The notes: generated from the sequence alone by a model not told the origin. DNA of 62,405 nt from Nocardia fusca NBRC 14340 (GCF_001618425.1 NZ_BDCU01000004.1:1-62405), one strand, 5' to 3'. Positions 17,482 through 26,609 are shown, counted from the first letter of the stretch. Program-made: numbers and translations.

Positions 17482-18752
17482 GGGCCCTCGCCCCCTTGCG
17501 GCTGCGGCCCGGGCATCGGCACCGTGAGCCCGGGGATGGCGGGCAGGCCGGGAATCGGCGGCAGCCCTGGAATTGTCGGTTGCGGCTGCTGCCCACCGGC
17601 CGGCGCGGGCGGCGGCGGTGCCAGCGGGGTGGTCAGCGGGTTGCCCTGCTGTCCGGCGGGTCCGGCGACCTGACCGAGCGCGACCTCGACGCCGCCGAAC
17701 ATACCGCCGAGGCCGGTGCCGGTGAGGAAGTTGGAATCCAGTCGCGCGCCGGTGAGGTCGACGGTCATGAACAGGTTCAGATAGTCGCCCTTGATCGCCC
17801 GGTCCAGGTTCTTCAGCGGGAACGGGAAGGAGGCGATGATCTTCAGCGATTCGGTGAGATCGGCGCCGGTGTCGGCGAGGGTCTGCAGTACCGGGGCCAG
17901 ATCGGCCAGGTTCGCTTTCAGGTTGTCGCCGCTGGCGGCGATCAGGCGGTTCACCACATCACTGAGCTCACCGAGTTCGGTGATGGTGGTGGTGATGTTC
18001 TGCCGCCGGTCGGCGAGCACGGTGAGCGCCGGGTGGATCTCTTCGATGGCCGCGGCCACCACATCGGTCTGCTGGACGAATTGCCCGCTGACCCGGTCCA
18101 GACCCTCCATCGCGGCGATGATGTCGCCCCGCTGGGCGTCGAGATTGCGGATCAGATCGTTCATCTGCGGGATGAGGTCGCGCACCTCGTCCTCGTTGCC
18201 GACGAGCGCCTTGTTGAGTTCGGTGGTGATGTTCTCCAGTTGCGAGATACCGCCGCCGTTGAGCACCACCGACAGCGAGGACAGCACCTGCTCGGTGGTC
18301 GGATAGACACCGGCCCGGTCCAGCGGTATCACATCGCCGCCGGCCAGGCGCCCCTCCGGCGGCACCCCGGTCGGCGGTGCCAGCTCCACATGGTTGCTGC
18401 CGAGCAGACTGGTCTGCCCGATCTTGGCGGTGGCATTGGCCGGCAGCACCACGCCGGGGTTCAGCGATACCGTGACCAGCGCGTGCCAGTCCTCGACCTC
18501 GATATCGGTCACCGTGCCGACCGCGACATCGTCCACGCGCACCGGTGAATTCCGGGTCAGCGTCGTCACGTTCGGCATCTGGATCCGGACTTCGTAGGAG
18601 CCTTCGCCGGTGCCCTCGGTACCGGGCATCGGCAACGAGTTGAGTCCGTCGTACTGGCAGCCCGTGGCCGACAGCGCCAGTGCCAGCCCGGTCGCCACCG
18701 CGGCGATCCGGCGCCGGGCGCCCGGCGCCCGTAATTCGAGCCGGCGCATCAT
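17478..18752 (-). CDS. mce4E: MCE family lipoprotein Mce4E (LprN-like)
   Basis: This 424-aa protein is a predicted lipoprotein: a basic N-terminus, a hydrophobic stretch and the lipobox LSATGC with C32 as the acylated cysteine. An MCE domain follows (YEVRIQMPNVTTLTRNSPVRVDDVAVGTVTDIEV), then helical repeats and a Pro/Gly/Gln-rich tail. Lipidation of the E subunit is typical of Mce operons. The ATG at 18752 overlaps the mce4D stop. Confidence 0.9.
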   Translation of the reverse strand: MMRRLELRAPGARRRIAAVATGLALALSATGCQYDGLNSLPMPGTEGTGEGSYEVRIQMPNVTTLTRNSPVRVDDVAVGTVTDIEVEDWHALVTVSLNPGVVLPANATAKIGQTSLLGSNHVELAPPTGVPPEGRLAGGDVIPLDRAGVYPTTEQVLSSLSVVLNGGGISQLENITTELNKALVGNEDEVRDLIPQMNDLIRNLDAQRGDIIAAMEGLDRVSGQFVQQTDVVAAAIEEIHPALTVLADRRQNITTTITELGELSDVVNRLIAASGDNLKANLADLAPVLQTLADTGADLTESLKIIASFPFPLKNLDRAIKGDYLNLFMTVDLTGARLDSNFLTGTGLGGMFGGVEVALGQVAGPAGQQGNPLTTPLAPPPPAPAGGQQPQPTIPGLPPIPGLPAIPGLTVPMPGPQPQGGEGP

Positions 18753-20068
18753 CGTCCTCCTCCGGGCAGACCGGGAATCCCGGGCAGTTGCACACCGGGG
18801 ATGGCCAGCCCCGCGACCCCCGCCGGCACGGTGATCGGCGCCGGTTCGGGTGCGGCCGGCGGGCCCACCTTCTGCGGATCCACCTTCCCGGCCAGATCCG
18901 GTGTCGTGTACTGCAACTGGTTGGGGAACGCCGTGACACCGGTCGCGGGATTGGTCATGATGGGCAGGTAGTTCATGGCCAGCGAACTGAGCACCGGGGC
19001 GAGGTACTGGGCGCACAGGTCGGCGCTGGTATCGGATTCGTGCTGTTCGAGCGCACGTACCGAACCGCACAGGAAGCTCAGCGGATCGGCGAAGTTGTTC
19101 AGCGAGATGGCGCCGGTCAGCGTGCCCTGGGCGGGTTTGTAGATCTGGTAGAAGTTCACCAGCGCGGTCGGGCCCGAATGCAGTGCCTGTTCCAGTTGCG
19201 GCCGTTTGTCGACCAGGATCTGGGTGACATCGGCCAGCCGCTGCACGCCCTCGGTGAGTTCGGTGCCGCTGCCGTCCAGGAACCGGTGCACATCGCCGAG
19301 CGCGAGGTCCAGGTTGTCCAGACCGGCGCCGAGATCCTGGGAGACCCCGGCCAGAACCGAGGACACCGAGGCGAGCCGGCCACCGAACTCCACGATCTGA
19401 TCATTGCTCTTGGACAGCACGTCCACGAACTTCTGCAGGTTCCGGATGGTGCCGAACAGATCGGTGCGGCCGTCGGACAAGGTGGTCAGGGTGGCCGAGA
19501 GTTCGTGCAGGGTGGCGCGGAACCGGTCGCCGTTACCGTCCAGGTTGTCGGCCGCGGTGTCCACGAACCGGCCGAAGGAACCCTGCGGGTCGTCCCCGAC
19601 CGGCCCGAGGGCGGTGGACAGCTTGTTCAGTTCGGTCTTGATGTCGTCCCATTCGACCGGGACCGCGGTGCGGTCGATCGGGATCACCGCGCCGTCACCG
19701 AGGGTGTCGCCGCCGGTGTAGGCGGGCGCGATCTGGATGAACCGGGCCGAGACCAGCGACGGCGCGATGATCACCGCCCGCGCGTCGGCGGGCAGGTCGA
19801 CACCGCCGTCCACCGACATGGTGACCTTCACCTGATCCTTGCCCGGTTCGATGCTGTCGATCCGGCCGATCGGCACGCCCAGCACCCGCACCTCGTCGCC
19901 CGCGTACAGGCCGCTGGTGGAGGTGAAGTAGGCCGTGATCTCGTTCTTGGTGATCCGCTGGTAGGCCGTGTACCCGCCGAAGGCGACCAGCGCCACCACC
20001 ACAACCCCGGCAACGATCGCCACCCACTTCCGTGGAATGGCCCGAACCTTGTCCGTCAGAGTCGTCAT
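18749..20068 (-). CDS. mce4D: MCE family protein Mce4D
   Basis: This 439-aa protein has a membrane helix (about residues 17-37), an MCE domain (YFTSTSGLYAGDEVRVLGVPIGRIDSIEPG) and a long alpha-helical region, with a Pro-rich end. The ATG at 20068 has a strong GAGGAGG Shine-Dalgarno and overlaps the stop of the last small ORF in the upstream repeat array (ATGA), so ribosomes may arrive by coupling. Confidence 0.9.
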   Translation of the reverse strand: MTTLTDKVRAIPRKWVAIVAGVVVVALVAFGGYTAYQRITKNEITAYFTSTSGLYAGDEVRVLGVPIGRIDSIEPGKDQVKVTMSVDGGVDLPADARAVIIAPSLVSARFIQIAPAYTGGDTLGDGAVIPIDRTAVPVEWDDIKTELNKLSTALGPVGDDPQGSFGRFVDTAADNLDGNGDRFRATLHELSATLTTLSDGRTDLFGTIRNLQKFVDVLSKSNDQIVEFGGRLASVSSVLAGVSQDLGAGLDNLDLALGDVHRFLDGSGTELTEGVQRLADVTQILVDKRPQLEQALHSGPTALVNFYQIYKPAQGTLTGAISLNNFADPLSFLCGSVRALEQHESDTSADLCAQYLAPVLSSLAMNYLPIMTNPATGVTAFPNQLQYTTPDLAGKVDPQKVGPPAAPEPAPITVPAGVAGLAIPGVQLPGIPGLPGGGR

Positions 20069-20133
20069 GAGGTCCTCCTCGCGGCAGGTCCATGCGGTCG
20101 GCGGAGGCCGCAGCGAAGGCGAAGGGATCGCAT
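20065..20133 (-). CDS. Small Arg-rich ORF 3 immediately before mce4D
   Basis: This 22-aa ORF (begins MRSLRLRCGL, ends AARRTS) starts in a TGATG overlap and ends at a TGA that overlaps the mce4D ATG. It completes a continuous translated path from mce4C to mce4D. Expression is unproven. Confidence 0.4.
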   Translation of the reverse strand: MRSLRLRCGLRRPHGPAARRTS

Positions 20134-20324
20134 CACAGAATCCTCCTAGGAGCAGATTCATCCGGTCGGCGGAGGCGAAGGGACCGCCTCATCGGGTCCT
20201 CCTCGGAGAAGTTGCATGCGGTCCGCGGAACCCGAAACGAAGATGAAGGCATCACAGCGTCGCTCCTCCTCGGAGCAGATTCATGCGGTCCGCGGAGCCC
20301 GGCGCGAAGGCGAAGGGATCGCAT
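20133..20324 (-). CDS. Small Arg-rich ORF 2 between mce4C and mce4D
   Basis: This 63-aa ORF spans three fused repeat units: MRSLRLRAG..., MPSSSFRVP... and MRRSLRLRRP...APRRIL. Its start overlaps the stop of ORF 1 and its stop overlaps the start of ORF 3, with GAGGAGG-type Shine-Dalgarno sequences before both starts. Indels between units keep the frame open rather than breaking it. No domain is recognised. Confidence 0.4.
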   Translation of the reverse strand: MRSLRLRAGLRGPHESAPRRSDAVMPSSSFRVPRTACNFSEEDPMRRSLRLRRPDESAPRRIL

Positions 20325-20395
20325 CACAGAATCCTCCTCGGAGCAGATTCATCCGGTCGGCGGAGGCCGCAGCGAAGGCGGAGGTATCGCCTCAT
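20324..20395 (-). CDS. Small Arg-rich ORF 1 between mce4C and mce4D
   Basis: This 23-codon ORF (begins MRRYLRLRCG, ends APRRIL) starts at an ATG that overlaps the mce4C stop (ATGA) and stops in a TGATG overlap with the next small ORF. It is one repeat unit long and nearly one third arginine. Translation is inferred only from the overlaps; the peptide could be incidental to a DNA repeat. Confidence 0.4.
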   Translation of the reverse strand: MRRYLRLRCGLRRPDESAPRRIL

Positions 20396-21453
20396 CGGGG
20401 CGGCTCCTGTACGGACGGGCCGATCTTGGGACCGGGTTCGAGCAGATAGGCACGCAGCGATTCGGGCAGATGTTGCGGCCACACCAGCGCGTCCACCAGC
20501 GGGTGCAGCGTCTCACTGCTGGCATTGACGACGTAGGCGTTGAAATACGGTCCGCTGCCGACCTGTTCACCGAGCGCCGCGGCGAACGGGCCCAGGCCGT
20601 CGAGCGCGCCGTTGATGTTGTCCCGGTTGCGTTCCAGCAGGTCCAGTACCGAGTTGAGTTTGTCCAGCGCCGGCTGCAGCTGGGCCTCGTTGTCGTGCAC
20701 CAGCCCGGACAGTTGCTGGGCGAGCGCGTTGACGTACACGATCATCTGACTGATCGCGGTACGCCGCCGGTCCAATTCGCCGAGCAGTTGATTACCGTCC
20801 ACCAGCAGGGCGTTGATGGAGTCGGCCCGGTCGGCCAGGATCTTGGTGACGTCCTGGGCGCGGGTCAGCAGATCCGACAGCGCCTGGTCACGGGCGTTGA
20901 TACTGCGCGAGAGCGCGGTGACCCCGTCCAGCGCGGACCGCAGCGGCGCCGGCGTATCGGCAAACGCGGCGGACAGCGTGTCCAGGGTCTGATTCACCTG
21001 CTGCAGGTCCAGGTCGCCCACCGTGCCGGCCAGATCGCTGAGTGCCTCGTTCAGCGAGTACGGCGATGTGGTGCGGCCGAGCGGAATGGTGTCGGTGACC
21101 TTCAGGGCCCCGTCACCGGCCGGGGCGACGGCCAGGGATTTACGGCCCAGCACCGTATTGGTCTTGATGGCGGCCGAGGTCTTGTCGCCGAGCACGATCG
21201 ATTCGTCGAGGCTGAACCGCACCAGCACCTGCGCGCCGTCCAGGCTCACATCCTCGACCTTGCCCGAACGCACCCCCGCGACCTCCACGTCGTCACCGGT
21301 CACCAGGCCGCCGGCGTCGGCGAAGTAGGCGGTGAAGGTGGCGCCACCGCGGATGAAGGGCAGTCGTTCGAATTGCAGGGCCGACAGCGCGACCGCCGCG
21401 GCCAGCACCAGTCCGACGACGCCGATGGTCACCGCGCGCGATTGCTCTTTCAT
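20392..21453 (-). CDS. mce4C: MCE family protein Mce4C
   Basis: This 353-aa protein starts at ATG 21453 (MKEQSRAVTIG), which overlaps the mce4B stop. It has a membrane helix (about residues 8-26), an MCE domain (FTAYFADAGGLVTGDDVEVAGVRSGKVEDVSLDG) and a helical C-terminal region. It lacks the long Pro-rich tail of the D, E and F subunits. Confidence 0.9.
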   Translation of the reverse strand: MKEQSRAVTIGVVGLVLAAAVALSALQFERLPFIRGGATFTAYFADAGGLVTGDDVEVAGVRSGKVEDVSLDGAQVLVRFSLDESIVLGDKTSAAIKTNTVLGRKSLAVAPAGDGALKVTDTIPLGRTTSPYSLNEALSDLAGTVGDLDLQQVNQTLDTLSAAFADTPAPLRSALDGVTALSRSINARDQALSDLLTRAQDVTKILADRADSINALLVDGNQLLGELDRRRTAISQMIVYVNALAQQLSGLVHDNEAQLQPALDKLNSVLDLLERNRDNINGALDGLGPFAAALGEQVGSGPYFNAYVVNASSETLHPLVDALVWPQHLPESLRAYLLEPGPKIGPSVQEPPR

Positions 21454-22475
21454 TCGCTGGCACACCTTCCGGTCGTCTGCTCACCGGGTAGTTCGAGCAG
21501 CAGCGGTTTCCCGTCCGGACCGTCGATCAGGAAGTTCGTCCGGCATACGTACAGCTGCAGGAACGAACCGTAGGAACCGATGCGGATCAGCTTGCGGTAG
21601 GTGGCCGGCAGTTTGTCCAGCACCCACTGCACGGTGTCCGAACCGTTGTCGAGATTGGTGGCCAGCCGGCCGGTCTGCGCGATGGTCGCCGCCAGATCGG
21701 GGCGGGCCTGCGCCAGCAGATCGGTGGTGGCGGCGGTGGCGTCGGCGATCCGTGGCAGCGCGGCGCCGATCGGGTCGCGGTCCGCGGCCAGCCCGCTCAC
21801 CAGGCGGCGCAGTTCGTCGATGGTGGTGGCGAACTGGTCGCCGCGGTCGTCGATGGTTTTCAGCACCGAGTTCAAATTGTCGATGACGCTGCCGATGAGC
21901 GCGTCCCGGTCGGCGAGGGTTCTGGTGAACGACCCCCCGCTGTTGAGCAACTCGACCAGGGTGCCGCCCTGCCCCTGGAAGATCTGCAGCAGCGCGTTGG
22001 TCAGATCGTTGACCTGCGCCGGGTTCAGCCCGCGCAGCAGCGGTTTGAACCCGCCCAGCAGCATGTCCAGGTCGAGTGCGGGTGCGGTCTTGTCCAGTCC
22101 GATGGTGCCGCCCTTGTGCAGGGTGGTCGCCTCCCCGGGGCCTTCCAGCAGCTCCAGATAGCGGTCGCCGACGAGGTTCTCGTACCGGATGGTCGCGCGG
22201 GTACTGGTCAGCAGCTTGTATTTGGTGTCGACGTCGAACTCCACGTGCGCGTGGTATTCGTCGTCGACCTTCACCGACGACACCGACCCGACCGGCACAC
22301 CGGCGATCCGGACCTTATCGCCGGGCAGCATCCCCGAGGCGCTGGTGAAGACCGCGTTGTAGCCGGTTTCCCGGGAGAAACGCATCTGGGAGAAGACCAC
22401 CGCGAGGCCGGCGAAGATGAGGGTCATCACCAGTGTGAAGATGGCGAGTTTGACAGTGGTACCGGTGTTCCTCAT
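21450..22475 (-). CDS. mce4B: MCE family protein Mce4B
   Basis: This 341-aa protein starts at ATG 22475 (MRNTGTTVKLAIF), overlapping the mce4A stop. It shows a membrane helix (about residues 7-27), an MCE domain (YNAVFTSASGMLPGDKVRIAGVPVGSVSSVKVDD) and a helical region with a late conserved cysteine pair (YVCRTNFLIDG...TTGRCASE). Confidence 0.9.
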   Translation of the reverse strand: MRNTGTTVKLAIFTLVMTLIFAGLAVVFSQMRFSRETGYNAVFTSASGMLPGDKVRIAGVPVGSVSSVKVDDEYHAHVEFDVDTKYKLLTSTRATIRYENLVGDRYLELLEGPGEATTLHKGGTIGLDKTAPALDLDMLLGGFKPLLRGLNPAQVNDLTNALLQIFQGQGGTLVELLNSGGSFTRTLADRDALIGSVIDNLNSVLKTIDDRGDQFATTIDELRRLVSGLAADRDPIGAALPRIADATAATTDLLAQARPDLAATIAQTGRLATNLDNGSDTVQWVLDKLPATYRKLIRIGSYGSFLQLYVCRTNFLIDGPDGKPLLLELPGEQTTGRCASE

Positions 22476-23764
22476 GGCTGTCCCACCCCCGGGAGTCCGG
22501 CGAACAGTACCTGGAAAACCTTGGGCGCGTTGAGTTGCAGCTTCGTCACGGGCGTGTAGGGGTGCCCTTCCGCCGTGTCGGTGACGACGTAGTCGGAATG
22601 GCTGTCCGGCACCCGGTCCAGCAGACCCGCGCACCGCGGCCCGCCGGTGGCGTTCACCTTCGGCAGATCGTTCGGATAGGTGTAGGGCGGAGACCCGTAC
22701 ATGAATCCCGTGTTCAGGGCGACACCTTCCTGTCCGCCGCCGAAGACCGCCTCACCGAGCGGCAGCGCCTTGGCGCTACCGCCGATCAGGCAGAACAACG
22801 CTTCCTTGTATCCGTTCAGCAGCTCACCGGTCGGACGCAGCAGATCCAGGGCGGTATTGATCTGCCCCTCGTTGTCGCGCAGCACCGCACCCGTCGTGTC
22901 GGCGAGACCGGTGATGTTCGCCAGCAGCGAGTCGACATCGGATTCCGATTCGGCGAGCGTGCGGCTGCTGACCGTAGCGCCGTCCACGGTGCGCAGCAGA
23001 TCACCGGAAACATCGGCGTACAGGTTGCTCACCGCGGCCGTGGTGTTCAGGTCCCGCTGCAGGGTGGGCAGCATCGGATTGATCTCGCGCAGGTAGGCGT
23101 CGCTGTCGGCGAGCAACTGCCCGAGGCTTTCGCCCCGACCCTGTAATGCCGTGCCCAGGGCGGTCAGCGTGGCGCTCAGTTTCTCCGGCTGCACATCGGC
23201 GAGGACATCGCTGAGATGCTGGAAGAGCGTGTTGAACTCGACGGTCACCTGCTCGGCCGCCAGGAGCGCACCCGGTTGCAGGGATTTCGCGGCGGGCTCC
23301 TGCGGGATCACGAAGTTGATGTACTTGGCCCCGAAGACCGTGGTCGAACGAATATCGACGGTGGAGTTGGCCGGGACCAGGTGCAGCAGGTCCGGGTTCA
23401 AGGCCAGTCGCAGATTCGTGCCGTCGGGCGTGCGGTCGATTCCGGCGACCCGCCCGATCTGCACGCCGCGCACCTTCACCTTGGCGTCCGGATCGAGCAC
23501 CAGGCCGCTGCGCGGTGCGGATACCGTCACCTCGACGCTCGGGGTGAAGCCGCCGAAGAACATGGTCAGGGAGACGGTCACTGCCGCCACCGCGGCCAGC
23601 ACCATCCCCACCCCGGCCAGTTTCAGCCCGGCCTTCTCGCGGACCGCCGTCCACCGATTCGCCCCGATGGGGGCCCAGGGGTCAACGCCCCCGCGGGACG
23701 ACCCACCCGCGGTGGCGTTAGACGCCCCTGTCCCTTTGCTGTTCGCTCGCATCAGTCCCGTCAT
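22472..23764 (-). CDS. mce4A: MCE family protein Mce4A
   Basis: This 430-aa protein has a short polar N-terminus, a membrane helix (about residues 47-70), an MCE domain (VEVTVSAPRSGLVLDPDAKVKVRGVQIGRVAGID) and a helical C-terminal half. The phrase STTVFGAKYINFVIP is typical of A subunits. It starts 5 bp after yrbE4B. It is the first Mce subunit of the sterol importer. The ATG at 23752 is an alternative start. Confidence 0.9.
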   Translation of the reverse strand: MTGLMRANSKGTGASNATAGGSSRGGVDPWAPIGANRWTAVREKAGLKLAGVGMVLAAVAAVTVSLTMFFGGFTPSVEVTVSAPRSGLVLDPDAKVKVRGVQIGRVAGIDRTPDGTNLRLALNPDLLHLVPANSTVDIRSTTVFGAKYINFVIPQEPAAKSLQPGALLAAEQVTVEFNTLFQHLSDVLADVQPEKLSATLTALGTALQGRGESLGQLLADSDAYLREINPMLPTLQRDLNTTAAVSNLYADVSGDLLRTVDGATVSSRTLAESESDVDSLLANITGLADTTGAVLRDNEGQINTALDLLRPTGELLNGYKEALFCLIGGSAKALPLGEAVFGGGQEGVALNTGFMYGSPPYTYPNDLPKVNATGGPRCAGLLDRVPDSHSDYVVTDTAEGHPYTPVTKLQLNAPKVFQVLFAGLPGVGQP

Positions 23765-23769
23765 CGCAG

Positions 23770-24627
23770 CTATCCGGAAAGGTTGAAGTTGCCGGAGGTG
23801 CCGTAGACGGCCAGGGAGATCAGCAGCGTCACCGTGACCACTGCGACGAGTGAACTGCGCACCGCGTTACCCACCGCGACGCCCACGCCCACCGGGCCGC
23901 CGGCCGCGTGGTAGCCGTAATAGGTATGGATCATCATCACCGCCAGCGCCATGAAAATGGCTTGGGCGAACGACCACAGAATGTCGCTCGGAATAAGGAA
24001 TGTGGAGAAATAGTGGTCGTACACACCGGCCGACTGACCGTAGATGACGACGGTGGCGAATCGGCTGGCGATGAACGACGCGATCACGGCCAGCGCGTAG
24101 AGCGGCACGATCGCGATCATTCCGGCGAGCACCCGGGTGCCCACCAGGTACGGCACCGGCCGGATCGCCATGGATTCCAGGGCGTCGATCTCCTCGGCCA
24201 CCCGCATGGCCCCCAGCTGAGCGGTGGAACCCGCCCCGATGGTGGCCGCCAGGCCGATACCGGAAATCACCGGGGCGGCGATGCGGACGTTGAGGAACGC
24301 CGCGAAGAAGCCGGTCAGCGCCTCGACACCGATATTTCCGAGCGAGCTGTAGCCCTGCACGGCGATGGTGCCCCCGGAGAAGAGGGTGAGGAAGCCGACG
24401 ATCACCACGGTGCCGCCGATCACCGCGAGCGCACCGCTGCCCATGCTGATCTCGGCGATGAGCCGGATCGTCTCGGTGCGGTAGTGCACCAGCGCGCGCG
24501 GCATCGAGCCGATCGCCTTGCCGTAGAACACCGCCTGCTTGCCGAGATTGTCGAGGGAGGTGGACCAGCGACGGACGCGGCGGACGAATTTCGGGAAGCG
24601 GGACTGGATTATCACCGAAGCCGACAT
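23770..24627 (-). CDS. yrbE4B: YrbE4B, MlaE-type permease of the Mce4 transporter
   Basis: This 285-aa integral membrane protein of the MlaE/YrbE family begins MSASVIIQSRFPKF and has about five or six membrane segments, with the family's cytoplasmic coupling region AMRVAEEIDALESMAIRPVPYLVGTRV. It forms the inner-membrane channel with YrbE4A, driven by the MceG ATPase encoded elsewhere. The start at 24627 is 1 bp after the yrbE4A stop. Confidence 0.92.
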   Translation of the reverse strand: MSASVIIQSRFPKFVRRVRRWSTSLDNLGKQAVFYGKAIGSMPRALVHYRTETIRLIAEISMGSGALAVIGGTVVIVGFLTLFSGGTIAVQGYSSLGNIGVEALTGFFAAFLNVRIAAPVISGIGLAATIGAGSTAQLGAMRVAEEIDALESMAIRPVPYLVGTRVLAGMIAIVPLYALAVIASFIASRFATVVIYGQSAGVYDHYFSTFLIPSDILWSFAQAIFMALAVMMIHTYYGYHAAGGPVGVGVAVGNAVRSSLVAVVTVTLLISLAVYGTSGNFNLSG

Positions 24628-24628
24628 A

Positions 24629-25393
24629 TCACCGCACCGCGAATTTGAGGCCGACGGCGGTGACCACGACATTCACCACGAACAGCGCCATGAAGGCGAA
24701 AACCACTGTCTGGTTCACCGCATCACCGACACTTTTGGGACCACCTTTGACGTTCAAACCCAGATAGCAGGCCACCAGGCCGGCGATCAAGCCGAAAAGG
24801 CCGGCCTTGACCGCGGAAATGAGCAATTCGGGAAGATGGGTCAGCAGGGTGATGCCGTTGACGAACGCGCCGGGGTTCACATCCTGCAGATAGACCGAGA
24901 AGAGGAATCCGCCCACGATGCCGATGGTGCACACCAGGCTGTTCAGCAGCAGCGCCACGAACATCGACGCCAGTACCCGGGGGACGACCAGGCGGTGGAT
25001 GGGGTCGATACCGAGCACCTTCATGGCGTCGATCTCTTCACGGATGGTGCGGGCTCCGAGGTCCGCGCAGATGGCGGTGGCGCCGGCCCCCGCCACGATG
25101 AGCACGGTGACGATCGGGCCGACCTGGGTGACCGCGCCGAAGGCCGCGCCCGCGCCGCTGAGGTCGGCGGCGCCGATCTCGCGCAGCAGGATGTTCAGGG
25201 TGAAGCTCACCAGCACGGTGAAGGGTATGGCCACGAGGAGTGTCGGGATGATGGACACCCGCGCGACGAACCACGACTGGTCGATGAACTCGCGCATCTG
25301 GAACGGCCGGCGCAGACTCGCCCGGGCCACAGCCGCGGCGAGTTCGAAGAATCCGCCGACGGCCCGCAATGGCACGGTAAGGACCTCGGTCAC
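24629..25393 (-). CDS. yrbE4A: YrbE4A, MlaE-type permease of the Mce4 transporter
   Basis: This 254-aa MlaE/YrbE permease is the first gene of the mce4 operon. It has the coupling-helix sequence GARTIREEIDAMKVLGIDPIHRLVVPRVLA and several membrane helices. The GTG at 25393 is chosen because AAGGAGGATCTACA precedes it; a longer frame to 25555 runs through the operator region. A KstR-like palindrome lies about 75 bp upstream, which would place sterol import under KstR control. Confidence 0.92.
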   Translation of the reverse strand: MTEVLTVPLRAVGGFFELAAAVARASLRRPFQMREFIDQSWFVARVSIIPTLLVAIPFTVLVSFTLNILLREIGAADLSGAGAAFGAVTQVGPIVTVLIVAGAGATAICADLGARTIREEIDAMKVLGIDPIHRLVVPRVLASMFVALLLNSLVCTIGIVGGFLFSVYLQDVNPGAFVNGITLLTHLPELLISAVKAGLFGLIAGLVACYLGLNVKGGPKSVGDAVNQTVVFAFMALFVVNVVVTAVGLKFAVR

Positions 25394-25692
25394 TGTAGAT
25401 CCTCCTTGCCCGACTACTGGTCCCGCTGGCGGCAGCTCGGGAGACACCCCGGCGCACGCCCCGCTAAGTAGAACATGTTCATTTCCTGATTGGGGCCATT
25501 TTGAGGCTTCTGAACTGGAAACTTGTCTCAATCCCAGACAGCGGGATTGAAACACGATTCATACGCCTTGAGCATCATTGTGTGAGGCCCGGCACAGTAC
25601 GACCACTCTGTTTACCAATGACTGGACGGTTGTTCAACTCTCCTCGGGCGCGTTCGGGACCGAAACCCCGCGACCCGCTCCGATGCCGACAC
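25394..25692. other. mce4 promoter region
   Basis: This 299-bp region separates the hsd4A stop from the mce4 operon, both on the minus strand. Besides the KstR-like site it is relatively AT-rich between 25495 and 25640. No gene is evident. Confidence 0.5.
25469..25482. promoter_or_regulatory. KstR-like operator upstream of yrbE4A
   Basis: TAGAACATGTTCAT matches the KstR motif TnnAACnnGTTnnA at all but the last position; the core AGAACATGTTC is nearly palindromic. It lies between hsd4A and the mce4 operon. Confidence 0.75.
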
Positions 25693-26598
25693 TCAGCCCA
25701 GTTCGTGCAGAGCCGTTGCAGAGAACGTACGACCTTCTTCGCGCCCGGCGAAGTAACCGGTCAGCGTGGCGGCCAGATCGTCACCTGACCACTGCGCGCC
25801 CGCGGCGTCGAACCGCTGCTCGACCTCCGGCGCGGCCATCAACGCGACCATGGGTCCGTACACGACGAACACCTGCCCGTTGACTGCGTCGGCCGCGGGA
25901 GAGGCCAGGTAGGCCACCAATCGCGCCACATGCTCGGGCGAGAGCGGATCGACCTCGCCCTCGGGGGCGGCGCTGAAGACCTGTTCGGTCATGGCGGTGC
26001 GCGCCCGTGGGCAGATGGCATTGGCCCGGACACCGAACCGGTTCAGCGCACGCGAGGCCGACAGCGTGAGAGCGGTGATACCGGCCTTGGCGGCGGCGTA
26101 GTTGGCCTGCCCCTCCGGACCGAGCAGACCGGCTTCGGAAGAGGTGTTGACGATCCGGCCGTAGACCGGCGCACCGGCTTCCTTCGACTTCGTCCGCCAA
26201 TAGGCACCGGCATTGCGGGTCAGCAGGAAATGCCCGCGCAGATGTACCGCGAGAACCGCGTCCCAGTCCTCGTCGGACATGTTGAACAGCATCTTGTCGC
26301 GGGTGATACCCGCGTTGTTGACCACGATGTCCAGGCCACCGAAGGATTCGGTGGCCGCGGTGATCAAGGCGTCGGCGGTGGACCGCTCGGCGACACTGCC
26401 GGCCACGAACTCGGCCTTGGCGCCGAGTGCCCGTACCTGCTCCAGCGTCTCGGACACGGCGTCGGACTCGGCCAGATCATTGACCACGACCGAGGCCCCG
26501 GCTGCGGCCAGGGCGAGCGCTTCGGCCTTACCGAGGCCCGCACCCGCTCCGGTCACGATCGCAACTCGCCCGGCAAGGCTGGTATCTGTATCGCTCAC
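25693..26598 (-). CDS. hsd4A: SDR family oxidoreductase, Hsd4A-like
   Basis: This 301-aa short-chain dehydrogenase has the NAD(P) motif TGAGAGLG (residues 16-23), NNAG (94-97), the serine of NTSSEAG and Y167-x3-K171. By sequence and position (between mce4 and fdxD) it matches Rv3502c/Hsd4A, which acts as a 17beta-hydroxysteroid and side-chain beta-hydroxyacyl-CoA dehydrogenase in sterol catabolism. The GTG start at 26598 lies just downstream of a KstR-like site. The C-terminal extension (about residues 255-301) exceeds that of classical FabG. Confidence 0.85.
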   Translation of the reverse strand: MSDTDTSLAGRVAIVTGAGAGLGKAEALALAAAGASVVVNDLAESDAVSETLEQVRALGAKAEFVAGSVAERSTADALITAATESFGGLDIVVNNAGITRDKMLFNMSDEDWDAVLAVHLRGHFLLTRNAGAYWRTKSKEAGAPVYGRIVNTSSEAGLLGPEGQANYAAAKAGITALTLSASRALNRFGVRANAICPRARTAMTEQVFSAAPEGEVDPLSPEHVARLVAYLASPAADAVNGQVFVVYGPMVALMAAPEVEQRFDAAGAQWSGDDLAATLTGYFAGREEGRTFSATALHELG

Positions 26599-26609
26599 CG
26601 GGCCGACTC

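Larger units (their letters stand above)
20065..20395 (-). repeat. Array of about five 65-71 bp degenerate repeats inside the mce4 operon
   Basis: The gap between mce4C and mce4D consists of about five units with the coding-strand pattern ATG-x-G-x-TCCCTTCGCCTTCGC, a CCGCGGACCGCATGAATCTG-like middle, and CTCCGAGGAGGATTCTGTG leading into the next ATG. The middle two units carry indels and substitutions. Most units end in a Shine-Dalgarno-like GAGGAGG followed by ATG; the last is the start of mce4D. Confidence 0.9.

Noticed and set aside
20065..20395. CRISPR array in the mce4C-mce4D gap
   Set aside because: Repeat units are contiguous and degenerate, with no unique spacers, and no cas genes occur in the window.
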